The position numbers and the translations under genes are program-made. Below the pieces are notes generated by a model. It saw nothing but the letters and a program-made list of their open reading frames with translations, did not search any database and had not been told where the DNA came from. Shown here piece by piece: positions 24,602 to 36,913 of a stretch of 64,000 nt of DNA (its first letter is position 1; each line of letters begins with the position of its first letter). Source of the stretch: Balaenoptera acutorostrata (lineage: Eukaryota > Chordata > Mammalia > Artiodactyla > Balaenopteridae); contig NW_026646048.1 of the NCBI RefSeq assembly GCF_949987535.1, positions 1-64,000 of the forward strand, written 5' to 3'.

Positions 24602-26360
24602 GGAAACAGATTTCAGGAGGTAGATTCGAATCGCCTTGAAAGCACATGAAAAGCGGCAAAACGTGGACAATGATGCCCTTGGCCAAAAAGGGCGTATGCG
24701 TTTTTTCCTGAATATATTCAGGAAAAAACGCATACGCCCTTTTTGGCCAACCAAGCAACCTGGAAAGGCCAATCAGCGCTCCAAAGAAGTCTCGCTTCCC
24801 AGCGGGCAAAAGGGCCATGCGGAAAAAAGTGTCCAAACCAGAAATGCAGGACCGGCCATGGAGAAATGGGAGCCTTGCTACGCTGATGGGTGGGATGTAA
24901 ATTGCCAACAGCCACTCTGGAGAAGTGTACGGTGTGTTCTGAAACATCTAAAAAACACAGCTTGGAGAGCATAGGGCACTTCCACTCATGGGCGTATAAA
25001 TTGGGAAAACTAAAAATCAGCAAGACACAGGCACCCCAAAGTTTAGGGCTGCTCTGTTGACAAGAACCCCCACTTCATTACACCTTAAATATCCTAGGAA
25101 AGAGAAAAATGGATAAAGAAGTTGTGGTCCTCATGTACAATGGAATATCACTCAGCCATGAAATCAACGTCATAAGGCTAGTAGCAGCACGATGAGTGGA
25201 TTTAGGTACGACGATTCTAAGTGAAATAAGTCACACAGAAAAAGACACTTATCATAAGATATCACTTCGAGAGGGAATGTAAAAACCGCTACACTTGAAC
25301 TGAATTACAAAACAGAACAGAGTCACACGTTTAGGAAACACACTATGGCTGCTGAACGGGAAAGGTGAGGTGGGGTGATGCATAAAACAAGGGTTTCAAA
25401 TTAGCTCAGATACCGTTCCATAAACCCAATATGTAAGAGACAAGACCTATTCCTTTTTCAGTGAACTGGACTCAACACCCCCTATTCACCGCACAAGAAT
25501 ATATCTGACTAGTAAGAATCTTCAAACCTATGTATTGATATCTCTCCGTAAGTGAGTCAAGGGGGTGTAAAGCGGCATAAACACAGCCGTGAGAAGCAGC
25601 TAAACCCCATTATAAAAATACATTACTTTTCAAAACCCGTGAAACAAAGACAGTGAAAGAGAGAGAAATTCTTACAAAATTCGTTCAGGGGCTGTGATGC
25701 AACCTGGATTGACCATATCTAGACCCACAGCTGATTGAGACATAAGGGTGGACACACTTGGGGCTGAGAGGTTCGGTGAGGTTGGGTGAGCCAACGCAGA
25801 CCCTTTCAAGTAGTACTGCCTGGTACCCATCCCATGGGTCCCAAATCTCCAGGTTCAAGGGCATCTTCCTACATCGAAAACAGGCATGAGAAACCCAGAA
25901 GATGGTACACCGTGTGATCGGGAAAGGTTTCTAAAACGCACCTCATTTCTCATCTCCTTTGCTCGGGTTCGCCATTCCAGCCGATTTACTAGCCATCTCC
26001 CTCCTTGGAGAATCAGCACCTTTAACCTCCTGTTCCGTACAGGTTGCAATTTGTCCTGAGGATGAACGGGAAGAGGGGGAACCAATGAGAGACTAGCTCT
26101 AGGTGTTGGGACAGGCACAGGTCACTCTATTTTCCCATCAGGAAGAAGAATTAAGCACAAGCTCAGCCTGCCCCCCAGAACCAGAAGAGGGCCTGAAGCA
26201 ATCCTGCGCTTTTGCGGCCAGCTCCCAAAAAAGCGAGTTGAAAAACGGAGCTCAGGGGCACTGCAATTCACAAACCTGCAGAGTTTTAAATGATACCTCT
26301 CGTCCACAAATATATTAAGGGAAGGCAACGAAGAGGCTTTGAAAGCAAGGCAGAATTGCA
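24602..26360 (+). repeat. Satellite unit 15 (1,759 bp), subfamily switch inside
   Basis: The first ~980 bp is left-type. From CCGTGAGAAGC near 25587 it becomes right-type: AAAAATACATT, TTACAAAATTCG, ACACACTTGGG, TAGTACTGCCTGG, ACATCG. AAAAACGGAGC near 26241 recurs exactly three units later in unit 18. The palindrome at 24679-24750 is perfect. Confidence 0.97.
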
Positions 26361-28119
26361 GGAAACAGATTTCAGGAGGTAGATTCGAATCGCCTTGAAA
26401 GCACATGAAAAGCGGCAAAACGTGGACAATGATGCCCTTGGCCAAAAAGGGCGTATGCGTTTTTTCCTGAATATATTCAGGAAAAAACGCATACGCCCTT
26501 TTTGGCCAACCAAGCAACCTGGAAAGGCCAATCAGCGCTCCAAAGAAGTCTCGCTTCCCAGCGGGCAAAAGGGCCATGCGGAAAAAAGTGTCCAAACCAG
26601 AAATGCAGGACTGGCCATGGAGAAATGGGAGCCTTGCTACGCTGATGGGTGGGATGTAAATTGCCAACAGCCACTCTGGAGAAGTGTACGGTGTGTTCTG
26701 AAACATCTAAAAAACACAGCTTGGAGAGCATAGGGCACTTCCACTCATGGGCGTATAAATTGGGAAAACTAAAAATCAGCAAGACACAGGCACCCCAAAG
26801 TTTAGGGCTGCTCTGTTGACAAGAACGCCCACTTCATTACACCTTCAATATCCTAGGAAAGAGAAAAATGGATAAAGAAGTTGTGGTCCTCCTGTACAAT
26901 GGAATATCACTCAGCCAGGAAATCAACGTCATAAGGCTAGTAGCAGCACGATGAGTGGATTTAGGTACGACGATTCTAAGTGAAATAAGTCACACAGAAA
27001 AAGACACTTATCCTAAGATATCACTTATAGAGGGAATGTAAAAACCGCTACACTTGAACTGAATTGCAAAACAGAACAGAGTCACACGTTTAGGAAACAC
27101 AGTATGGCTGCTGAACGGGAAAGGTGAGGTGGGGTGATGCATAAAACAAGGGTTTCAAATTAGCTCAGATACCGTTCCATAAACCCAATATGTAAGAGAC
27201 AAGACCTATTCCTTTTTCAGTGAACTGGACTCAACACCCCCTATTCACCGCACAAGAATATATCTGACTAGTAAGAATCTTCAAACCTATGTATTGATAT
27301 CTCTCTGTAAGTGAGTCAAGGGGGTGTAAAGCGGCATAAACACAGCCGTGAAAAGCAGCTAAACCCCATTATAAAAATACATTACTTTTCAAAACCCGTG
27401 AAACAAAGACAGTGAAAGAGAGAGAAATTCTTACAAAATTCGTTCAGGGGCTGTGATGCAACCTGGATTGACCATATCTAGACCCACAGCTGATTGAGAC
27501 ATAAGGGTGGACACTCTTGGGGCTGAGAGGTTCGGTGAGGTTGGGTGAGCCAACGCAGACCCTTTCAAGTAATACTGCATTGTACCCATCCCATGGGTCC
27601 CACATCTCCAGGTTCAAGGGCATCTTCCTACATCGAAAACAGGCATGAGAAACCCAGAAGATGGTACACCGTGTGATCGGGAAAGGTTTCTAAAACGCAC
27701 CTCATTTCTCATCTCCTTTGCTCGGGTTCGCCATTCCAGCCAATTTACTAGCCATCTCCCTCCTTGGAGAATCAGCACCTTTAACCTCCTGTTCCGTACA
27801 GGTTGCAATTTGTCCTGAGGATGAACGGGAAGAGGGGGAACCAATGAGAGACTAGCTCTAGGTGTTGGGACAGGCACAGGTCACTCTATTTTCCCATCAG
27901 GAAGAAGAATTAAGCACAAGCTCAGCCTGCCCCCCAGAACCAGAAGAGGGCCTGAAGCAATCCTGCGCTTTTGCGGCCAGCTCCCAAAAAAGCGAGTTGA
28001 AAAATGGAGCTCAGGGGCACTGCAATTCACAAACCTGCAGAGTTTTAAATGATACCTCTCGTCCACAAATATATTAAGGGAAGGCAACGAAGAGGCTTTG
28101 AAAGCAAGGCAGAATTACA
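26361..28119 (+). repeat. Satellite unit 16 (1,759 bp)
   Basis: Carries CTTCAATATC, GTCCTCCTGTAC, TATCCTAAG, CACTTATAGAGG, GAATTGCAAAAC, CAGTATGG, CCCACATCTCC and CCAGCCAATTT. All are shared with unit 19, 5,277 bp (three units) away. Private GAACGCCCAC occurs near 26824. The palindrome at 26438-26509 is perfect. Confidence 0.97.
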
Positions 28120-29878
28120 GGAAACAGATTTCAGGAGGTAGATTCGAATCGTCTTGAAAGCACATGAAAAGCGGCAAAACGTGGACAATGATGCCCTTGG
28201 CCAAAAAGGGCGTATGCGTTTTTTCCTGAATATATTCAGGAAAAAACGCATACGCCCTTTTTGGCCAACCAAGCAACCTGGAAAGGCCAATCAGCGCTCC
28301 AAAGAAGTCTCGCTTCCCAGCGGGCAAAAGGGCCATGCGGAAAAAAGTGTCCAAACCAGAAATGCAGGACTGGCCATGGAGAAATGGGAGCCTTGCTACG
28401 CTGATGGGTGGGATGTAAATTGCCAACAGCCACTCTGGAGAAGTGTACGGTGTGTCCTGAAACATCTAAAAAACACAGCTTGGAGAGCATAGGGCACTTC
28501 CACTCATGGGCGTATAAATTGGGAAAACTAAAAATCAGCAAGACACAGGCACCCCAAAGTTTAGGGCTGCTCTGTTGACAAGAACCCCCACTTCATTACA
28601 CATTCAATATCCTAGGAAAGAGAAAAATGGATAAAGAAGTTGTGGTCCGCCTGTACAATGGAATATCACTCAGCCATGAAATCCACGTCATAAGGCTAGT
28701 AGCAGCACGATGAGTGGATTTAGGTACGACGATTCTAAGTGAAATAAGTCACACAGAAAAAGACACTTATCCTAAGATCTCACTTATAGAGGGAATGTAA
28801 AAACCGCTACACTTGAACTGAATTGCAAAACAGAACAGAGTCACACGTTTAGGAAACACAGTATGGCTGCTGAACGGGAAAGGTGAGGTGGGGTGATGCA
28901 TAAAACAAGGGTTTCAAATTAGCTCAGATACCGTTCCATAAACCCAATATGTAAGAGACAAGACCTATTCCTTTTTCAGTGAACTGGACTCAACACCCCC
29001 TATTCACCGCACAAGAATATATCTGACTAGTAAGAATCTTCAAACCTATGTATTGATATCTCTCTGTAAGTGAGTCAAGGGGGTGTAAAGCGGCATAAAC
29101 ACAGCCGTGAAAAGCAGCTAAACCCCATTATAAAAATACATTACTTTTCAAAACCCGTGAAACAAAGACAGTGAAAGAGAGAGAAATTCTTACAAAATTC
29201 GTTCAGGGGCTGTGATGCAACCTGGATTGACCATATCTAGACCCACAGCTGATTGAGACATAAGGGTGGACACACTTGGGGCTGAGAGGTTCGGTGAGGT
29301 TGGGTGAGCCAACGCAGACCCTTTCAAGTAGTACTGCCTGGTACCCATCCCATGGGTCCCAAATCTCCAGGTTCAAGGGCATCTTCCTACATCGAAAACA
29401 GGCATGAGAAACCCAGAAGATGGTACACCGTGTGATCGGGAAAGGTTTCTAAAACGCACCTCATTTCTCATCTCCTTTGCTCGGGTTCGCCATTCCAGCC
29501 GATTTACTAGCCATCTCCCTCCTTGGAGAATCAGCACCTTTAACCTCCTGTTCCGTACAGGTTGCAATTTGTCCTGAGGATGAACGGGAAGAGGGGGAAC
29601 CAATGAGAGACTAGCTCTAGGTGTTGGGACAGGCACAGGTCACTCTATTTTCCCATCAGGAAGAAGAATTAAGCACAAGCTCAGCCTGCCCCCCAGAACC
29701 AGAAGAGGGCCTGAAGCAATCCTGCGCTTTTGCGGCCAGCTCCCAAAAAAGCGAGTTGAAAAATGGAGCTCAGGGGCCCTGCAATTCACAAACCTGCAGA
29801 GTTTTAAATGATACCTCTCGTCCACAAATATATTAAGGGAAGGCAACGAAGAGGCTTTGAAAGCAAGGCAGAATTGCA
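28120..29878 (+). repeat. Satellite unit 17 (1,759 bp)
   Basis: The head carries TCGTCTTGAAAG, GGACTGGCC, TGTGTCCTGAAAC, CATTCAATAT, GTCCGCCTGTAC and CCTAAGATCTC, all shared with unit 21, four units away. The tail is like unit 15 (ACACACTTGGG, TAGTACTGCCTGG). The palindrome at 28197-28268 is perfect. Confidence 0.97.
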
Positions 29879-31637
29879 GGAAACAGATTTCAGGAGGTAG
29901 ATTTGAATCGCCTTGAAAGCACATGAAAAGCGGCAAAACGTGGACAATGATGCCCTTGGCCAAAAAGGGCGTATGCGTTTTTTCCTGAATATATTCAGGA
30001 AAAAACGCATACGCCCTTTTTGGCCAACCAAGCAACCTGGAAAGGCCAATCAGCGCTCCAAAGAAGTCTCGCTTCCCAGCGGGCAAAAGGGCCATGCGGA
30101 AAAAAGTGTCCAAACCAGAAATGCAGGACCGGCCATGGAGAAATGGGAGCCTTGCTACGCTGATGGGTGGGATGTAAATTGCCAACAGCCACTCTGGAGA
30201 AGTGTACGGTGTGTTCTGAAACATCTAAAAAACACAGCTTGGAGAGCATAGGGCACTTCCACTCATGGGCGTATAAATTGGGAAAACTAAAAATCAGCAA
30301 GACACAGGCACCCCAAAGTTTAGGGCTGCTCTGTTGACAAGAACCCCCACTTCATTACACCTTAAATATCCTAGGAAAGAGAAAAATGGATAAAGAAGTT
30401 GGGGTCCTCATGTACAATGGAATATCACTCAGCCATGAAATCAACGTCATAAGGCTAGTAGCAGCACGATGAGTGGATTTAGGTACGACGATTCTAAGTG
30501 AAATAAGTCACACAGAAAAAGACACTTATCATAAGATATCACTTCGAGAGGGAATGTAAAAACCGCTACACTTGAACTGAATTACAAAACAGAACAGAGT
30601 CACACGTTTAGGAAACACACTATGGCTGCTGAACGGGAAAGGTGAGGTGGGGTGATGCATAAAACAAGGGTTTCAAATTAGCTCAGATACCGTTCCATAA
30701 ACCCAATATGTAAGAGACAAGACCTATTCCTTTTTCAGTGAACTGGACTCAACACCCCCTATTCACCGCACAAGAATATATCTGACTAGTAAGAATCTTC
30801 AAACCTATGTATTGATATCTCTCCGTAAGTGAGTCAAGGGGGTGTAAAGCGGCATAAACACAGCCGTGAGAAGCAGCTAAACCCCATTATAAAAATACAT
30901 TACTTTTCAAAACCCGTGAAACAAAGACAGTGAAAGAGAGAGAAATTCTTACAAAATTCGTTCAGGGGCTGTGATGCAACCTGGATTGACCATATCTAGA
31001 CCCACAGCTGATTGAGACATAAGGGTGGACACACTTGGGGCTGAGAGGTTCGGTGAGGTTGGGTGAGCCAACGCAGACCCTTTCAAGTAGTAATGCCTGG
31101 TACCCATCCCATGGGTCCCAAATCTCCAGGTTCAAGGGCATCTTCCTACATCGAAAACAGGCATGAGAAACCCAGAAGATGGTACACCGTGTGATCGGGA
31201 AAGGTTTCTAAAACGCACCTCATTTCTCATCTCCTTTGCTCGGGTTCGCCATTCCAGCCGATTTACTAGCCATCTCCCTCCTTGGAGAATCAGCACCTTT
31301 AACCTCCTGTTCCGTACAGGTTGCAATTTGTCCTGAGGATGAACGGGAAGAGGGGGAACCAATGAGAGACTAGCTCTAGGTGTTGGGACAGGCACAGGTC
31401 ACTCTATTTTCCCATCAGGAAGAAGAATTAAGCACAAGCTCAGCCTGCCCCCCAGAACCAGAAGAGGGCCTGAAGCAATCCTGCGCTTTTGCGGCCAGCT
31501 CCCAAAAAAGCGAGTTGAAAAACGGAGCTCAGGGGCACTGCAATTCACAAATCTGCAGAGTTTTAAATGATACCTCTCGTCCACAAATATATTAAGGGAA
31601 GGCAACGAAGAGGCTTTGAAAGCAAGGCAGAATTGCA
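29879..31637 (+). repeat. Satellite unit 18 (1,759 bp)
   Basis: Matches unit 15 at GTGAGAAGC, CTCCGTAAG, AAAAATACATT and AAAAACGGAGC, three units away. It also has GTTGGGGTCC near 30399, and private GATTTGAATCG, TAGTAATGCC and AAATCTGCAG. The palindrome at 29956-30027 is perfect. Confidence 0.97.
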
Positions 31638-33396
31638 GGAAACAGATTTCAGGAGGTAGATTCGAATCGCCTTGAAAGCACATGAAAAGCGGCAAAACGT
31701 GGACAATGATGCCCTTGGCCAAAAAGGGCGTATGCGTTTTTTCCTGAATATATTCAGGAAAAAACGCATACGCCCTTTTTGGCCAACCAAGCAACCTGGA
31801 AAGGCCAATCAGCGCTCCAAAGAAGTCTCGCTTCCCAGCGGGCAAAAGGGCCATGCGGAAAAAAGTGTCCAAACCAGAAATGCAGGACCGGCCATGGAGA
31901 AATGGGAGCCTTGCTACGCTGATGGGTGGGATGTAAATTGCCAACAGCCACTCTGGAGAAGTGTACGGTGTGTTCTGAAACATCTAAAAAACACAGCTTG
32001 GAGAGCATAGGGCACTTCCACTCATGGGCGTATAAATTGGGAAAACTAAAAATCAGCAAGACACAGGCACCCCAAAGTTTAGGGCTGCTCTGTTGACAAG
32101 AACCCCCACTTCATTACACCTTCAATATCCTAGGAAAGAGAAAAATGGATAAAGAAGTTGTGGTCCTCCTGTACAATGGAATATCACTCAGCCATGAAAT
32201 CAACGTCATAAGGCTAGTAGCAGCACGATGAGTGGATTTAGGTACGACGATTCTAAGTGAAATAAGTCACACAGAAAAAGACACTTATCCTAAGATATCA
32301 CTTATAGAGGGAATGTAAAAACCGCTACACTTGAACTGAATTGCAAAACAGAACAGAGTCACACGTTTAGGAAACACAGTATGGCTGCTGAACGGGAAAG
32401 GTGAGGTGGGGTCATGCATAAAACAAGGGTTTCAAATTAGCTCAGATACCGTTCCATAAACCCAATATGTAAGAGACAAGACCTATTCCTTTTTCAGTGA
32501 ACTGGACTCAACACCCCCTATTCACCACACAAGAATATATCTGACTAGTAAGAATCTTCAAACCTATGTATTGATATCTCTCTGTAAGTGAGTCAAGGGG
32601 GTGTAAAGCGGCATAAACACAGCCGTGAAAAGCAGCTAAACCCCATTATAAAAATACATTACTTTTCAAAACCCGTGAAACAAAGACAGTGAAAGAGAGA
32701 GAAATTCTTACAAAATTCGTTCAGGGGCTGTGATGCAACCTGGATTGAACATATCTAGACCCACAGCTGATTGAGACATAAGGGTGGACACTCTTGGGGC
32801 TGAGAGTTTCGGTGAGGTTGGGTGAGCCAACGCAGACCCTTTCAAGTAATACTGCATGGTACCCATCCCATGGGTCCCACATCTCCAGGTTCAAGGGCAT
32901 CTTCCTACATCGAAAACAGGCATGAGAAACCCAGAAGATGGTACACCGTGTGATCGGGAAAGGTTTCTAAAACGCACCTCATTTCTCATCTCCTTTGCTC
33001 GGGTTCGCCATTCCAGCCAATTTACTAGCCATCTCCCTCCTTGGAGAATCAGCACCTTTAACCTCCTGTTCCGTACAGGTTGCAATTTGTCCTGAGGATG
33101 AACGGGAAGAGGGGGAACCAATGAGAGACTAGCTCTAGGTGTTGGGACAGGCACAGGTCACTCTATTTTCCCATCAGGAAGAAGAATTAAGCACAAGCTC
33201 AGCCTGCCCCCCAGAACCAGAAGAGGGCCTGAAGCAATCCTGCGCTTTTGTGGCCAGCTCCCAAAAAAGCGAGTTGAAAAATGGAGCTCAGGGGCACTGC
33301 AATTCACAAACCTGCAGAGTTTTAAATGATACCTCTCGTCCACAAATATATTAAGGGAAGGCAACGAAGAGGCTTTGAAAGCAAGGCAGAATTGCA
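31638..33396 (+). repeat. Satellite unit 19 (1,759 bp)
   Basis: Copy of the unit-16 type. Private changes are GGGTCATGCAT near 32410, TTGAACATATC near 32745, GAGAGTTTCGG near 32804 and TTTGTGGCC near 33248. The palindrome at 31715-31786 is perfect. Confidence 0.97.
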
Positions 33397-35155
33397 GGAA
33401 ACAGATTTCAGGAGGTAGATTCGAATCGCCTTGAAAGCACATGAAAAGCGGCAAAACGTGGACAATGATGCCCTTGGCCAAAAAGGGCGTATGCGTTTTT
33501 TCCTGAATATATTCAGGAAAAAACGCATACGCCCTTTTTGGCCAACCAAGCAACCTGGAAAGGCCAATCAGCGCTCCAAAGAAGTCTCGCTTCCCAGCGG
33601 GCAAAAGGGCCATGCGGAAAAAAGTGTCCAAACCAGAAATGCAGGACCGGCCATGGAGAAATGGGAGCCTTGCTACGCTGATGGGTGGGATGTAAATTGC
33701 CAACAGCCACTCTGGAGAAGTGTACGGTGTGTTCTGAAACATCTAAAAAACACAGCTTGGAGAGCATAGGGCACTTCCACTCATGGGCGTATAAATTGGG
33801 AAAACTAAAAATCAGCAAGACACAGGCACCCCAAAGTTTAGGGCTGCTCTGTTGACAAGAACCCCCACTTCATTACACCTTAAATATCCTAGGAAAGAGA
33901 AAAATGGATAAAGAAGTTGGGGTCCTCATGTACAATGGAATATCACTCAGCCATGAAATCAACGTCATAAGGCTAGTAGCAGCACGATGAGTGGATTTAG
34001 GTACGACGATTCTAAGTGAAATAAGTCACACAGAAAAAGACACTTATCATAAGATATCACTTAGAGAGGGAATGTAAAAACCGCTACACTTGAACTGAAT
34101 TGCACAACAGAACAGAGTCACACGTTTAGGAAACACACTATGGCTGCTGAACGGGAAAGGTGAGGTGGGGTGATGCATAAAACAAGGGTTTCAAATTAGC
34201 TCCGATACCGTTCCATAAACCCAATATGTAAGAGACAAGACCTATTCCTTTTTCAGTGAACTGGACTCAACACCCCCTATTCACCACACAAGAATATATC
34301 TGACTAGTAAGAATCTTCAAACCTATGTATTGATATCTCTCTGTAAGTGAGTCAAGGGGGTGTAAAGCGGCATAAACACAGCCGTGAAAAGCAGCTAAAC
34401 CCCATTATAAAAATAAATTACTTTTCAAAACCCGTGAAACAAAGACAGTGAAAGAGAGAGAAATTCTTCCAAAATTCGTTCAGGGGCTGTGATGCAACCT
34501 GGATTGACCATATCTAGACCCACAGCTGATTGAGACATAAGGGTGGACACTCTTGGGTCTGAGAGGTTCGGGGAGGTTGGGTGAGCCAACGCAGACCCTT
34601 TCAAGTAATACTGCATGGTACCCATCCCATGGGTCTCACATCTCCAGGTTCAAGGGCATCTTCCTACATCGAAAACAGGCATGAGAAACCCAGAAGATGG
34701 TACACCGTGTGATCGGGAAAGGTTTCTAAAACGCACCTCATTTCTCATCTCCTTTGCTCGGGTTCGCCATTCCAGCCGATTTACTAGCCATCTCCCTCCT
34801 TGGAGAATCAGCACCTTTAACCTCCTGTTCCGTACAGGTTGCCATTTGTCCTGAGGATGAACGGGAAGAGGGGGAACCAATGAGAGACTAGCTCTAGGTG
34901 TTGGGACAGGCACAGGTCACTCTATTTTCCCATCAGGAAGAAGAATTAAGCACAAGCTCAGCCTGCCCCCCAGAACCACAAGAGGGCCTGAAGCAATCCT
35001 GCGCTTTTGCGGCCAGCTCCCAAAAAAGCGAGTTGAAAAATGGAGCTCAGGGGCACTGCAATTCACAAACCTGCAGAGTTTTAAATGATACCTCTCGTCC
35101 ACAAATATATTAAGGGAAGGCAACGCAGAGGCTTTGAAAGCAAGACAGAATTGCA
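33397..35155 (+). repeat. Satellite unit 20 (1,759 bp)
   Basis: Breaks the three-unit rhythm between units 19 and 21. Marks: GTTGGGGTCC, CACTTAGAGAGG, GCACAACAG, GCTCCGATACC, TGGGTCTGAG, CGGGGAGG, GGGTCTCACATC, GTTGCCATTT and ACCACAAGAGG. It regains TTCCAAAATTCG, a left-type marker. The palindrome at 33474-33545 is perfect. Confidence 0.97.
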
Positions 35156-36913
35156 GGAAACAGATTTCAGGAGGTAGATTCGAATCGTCTTGAAAGCACA
35201 TGAAAAGCGGCAAAACGTGGACAATGATGCCCTTGGCCAAAAAGGGCGTATGCGTTTTTTCCTGAATATATTCAGGAAAAAACGCATACGCCCTTTTTGG
35301 CCAACCAAGCAACCTGGAAAGGCCAATCAGCGCTCCAAAGAAGTCTCGCTTCCCAGCGGGCAAAAGGGCCATGCGGAAAAAAGTGTCCAAACCAGAAATG
35401 CAGGACTGGCCATGGAGAAATGGGAGCCTTGCTACGCTGATGGGTGGGATGTAAATTGCCAACAGCCACTCTGGAGAAGTGTACGGTGTGTCCTGAAACA
35501 TCTAAAAAACACAGCTTGGAGAGCATAGGGCACTTCCACTCATGGGCGTATAAATTGGGAAAACTAAAAATCAGCAAGACACAGGCACCCCAAAGTTTAG
35601 GGCTGCTCTGTTGACAAGAACCCCCACTACATTACACATTCAATATCCTAGGAAAGAGAAAAATGGATAAAGAAGTTGTGGTCCGCCTGTACAATGGAAT
35701 ATCACTCAGCCATGAAATCCACGTCATAAGGCTAGTAGCAGCACGATGAGTGGATTTAGGTACGACGATTCTAAGTGAAATAAGTCACACAGAAAAAGAC
35801 ACTTATCCTAAGATCTCACTTCTAGAGGGAATGTAAAAACCGGTACACTTGAACTGAATTACAAAACAGAACAGAGTCACACGTTTAGGAAACACACTAT
35901 GGCTGCTGAACGGGAAAGGTGAGGTGGGGTGATGCATAAAACAAGGGTTTCAAATTAGCTCAGATACCGTTCCATAAACCCAATATGTAAGAGACAAGAC
36001 CTATTCCTTTTTCAGTGAACTGGACTCAACACCCCCTATTCACCGCACAAGAATATATCTGACTAGTAAAATCTTCAAACCTATGTATTGATATCTCTCT
36101 GTAAGTGAGTCAAGGGGGTGTAAAGCGGCATAAACACAGCCGTGAAAAGCAGCTAAACCCCATTATAAAAATAAATTACTTTTCAAAACCCGTGAAACAA
36201 AGACAGTGAAAGAGAGAGAAATTCTTACAAAATTCGTTCACGGGCTGTGATGCAACCTGGATTGACCATATCTAGACCCACAGCTGATTGAGACATAAGG
36301 GTGGACACTCTTGCGGCTGAGAGGTTCGGTGAGGTTGGGTGAGCCAACGTAGACCCTTTCAAGTAATACTGCATGGTACCCATCCCATGGGTCCCAAATC
36401 TCCAGGTTCAAGGGCATCTTCCTACGTCGAAAACAGGCATGAGAAACCCAGAAGATGGTACACCGTGTGATCGGGAAAGGTTTCTAAAACGCACGTCATT
36501 TCTCATCTCCTTTGCTCGGGTTCGCCATTCCAGCCGATTTACTAGCCATCTCCCGCCTTGGAGAATCAGCACCTTTAACCTCCTGTTCCGTACAGGTTGC
36601 AATTTGTCCTGAGGATGAACGGGAAGAGGGGGAACCAATGAGAGACTAGCTCTAGGTGTTGGGACAGGCACAGGTCACTCTATTTTCCCATCAGGAAGAA
36701 GAATTAAGCACAAGCTCAGCCTGCCCCCCAGAACCAGAAGAGGGCCTGAAGCAATCCTGCGATTTTGCGGCCAGCTCCCAAAAAAGCGAGTTGAAAAATG
36801 GAGCTCAGGGGCCCTGCAATTCACAAACCTGCAGAGTTTTAAATGATACCTCTCGTCCACAAATATATTAAGGGAAGGCAACGAAGAGGCTTTGAAAGCA
36901 AGGCAGAATTGCA
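35156..36913 (+). repeat. Satellite unit 21 (1,758 bp)
   Basis: The head is the unit-17 type. One base is missing in GACTAGTAAAATC near 36067. Private changes include CCGGTACAC, TTCACGGGC, AACGTAGACC, GCACGTCAT, TCCCGCCTT and GCGATTTTGC, so this unit is unusually diverged in its second half. The palindrome at 35233-35304 is perfect. Confidence 0.97.

Larger units (their letters stand above)
24602..29878 (+). repeat. Higher-order repeat block P-Q-R, first copy (units 15-17)
   Basis: Units 15, 16 and 17 act as a three-unit block. Unit 15 marks recur in unit 18 and unit 16 marks recur in unit 19, each 5,277 bp away. Unit 17's head recurs in unit 21 instead, four units away. Confidence 0.75.
29879..36913 (+). 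repeat. Higher-order repeat block P-Q-(extra)-R, second copy (units 18-21)
   Basis: Units 18 and 19 repeat 15 and 16. Unit 20 is an extra unit, and the unit-17 type head follows in unit 21. One added unit, or one lost from the first block, explains the shift from 5,277 to 7,036 bp. Confidence 0.7.
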
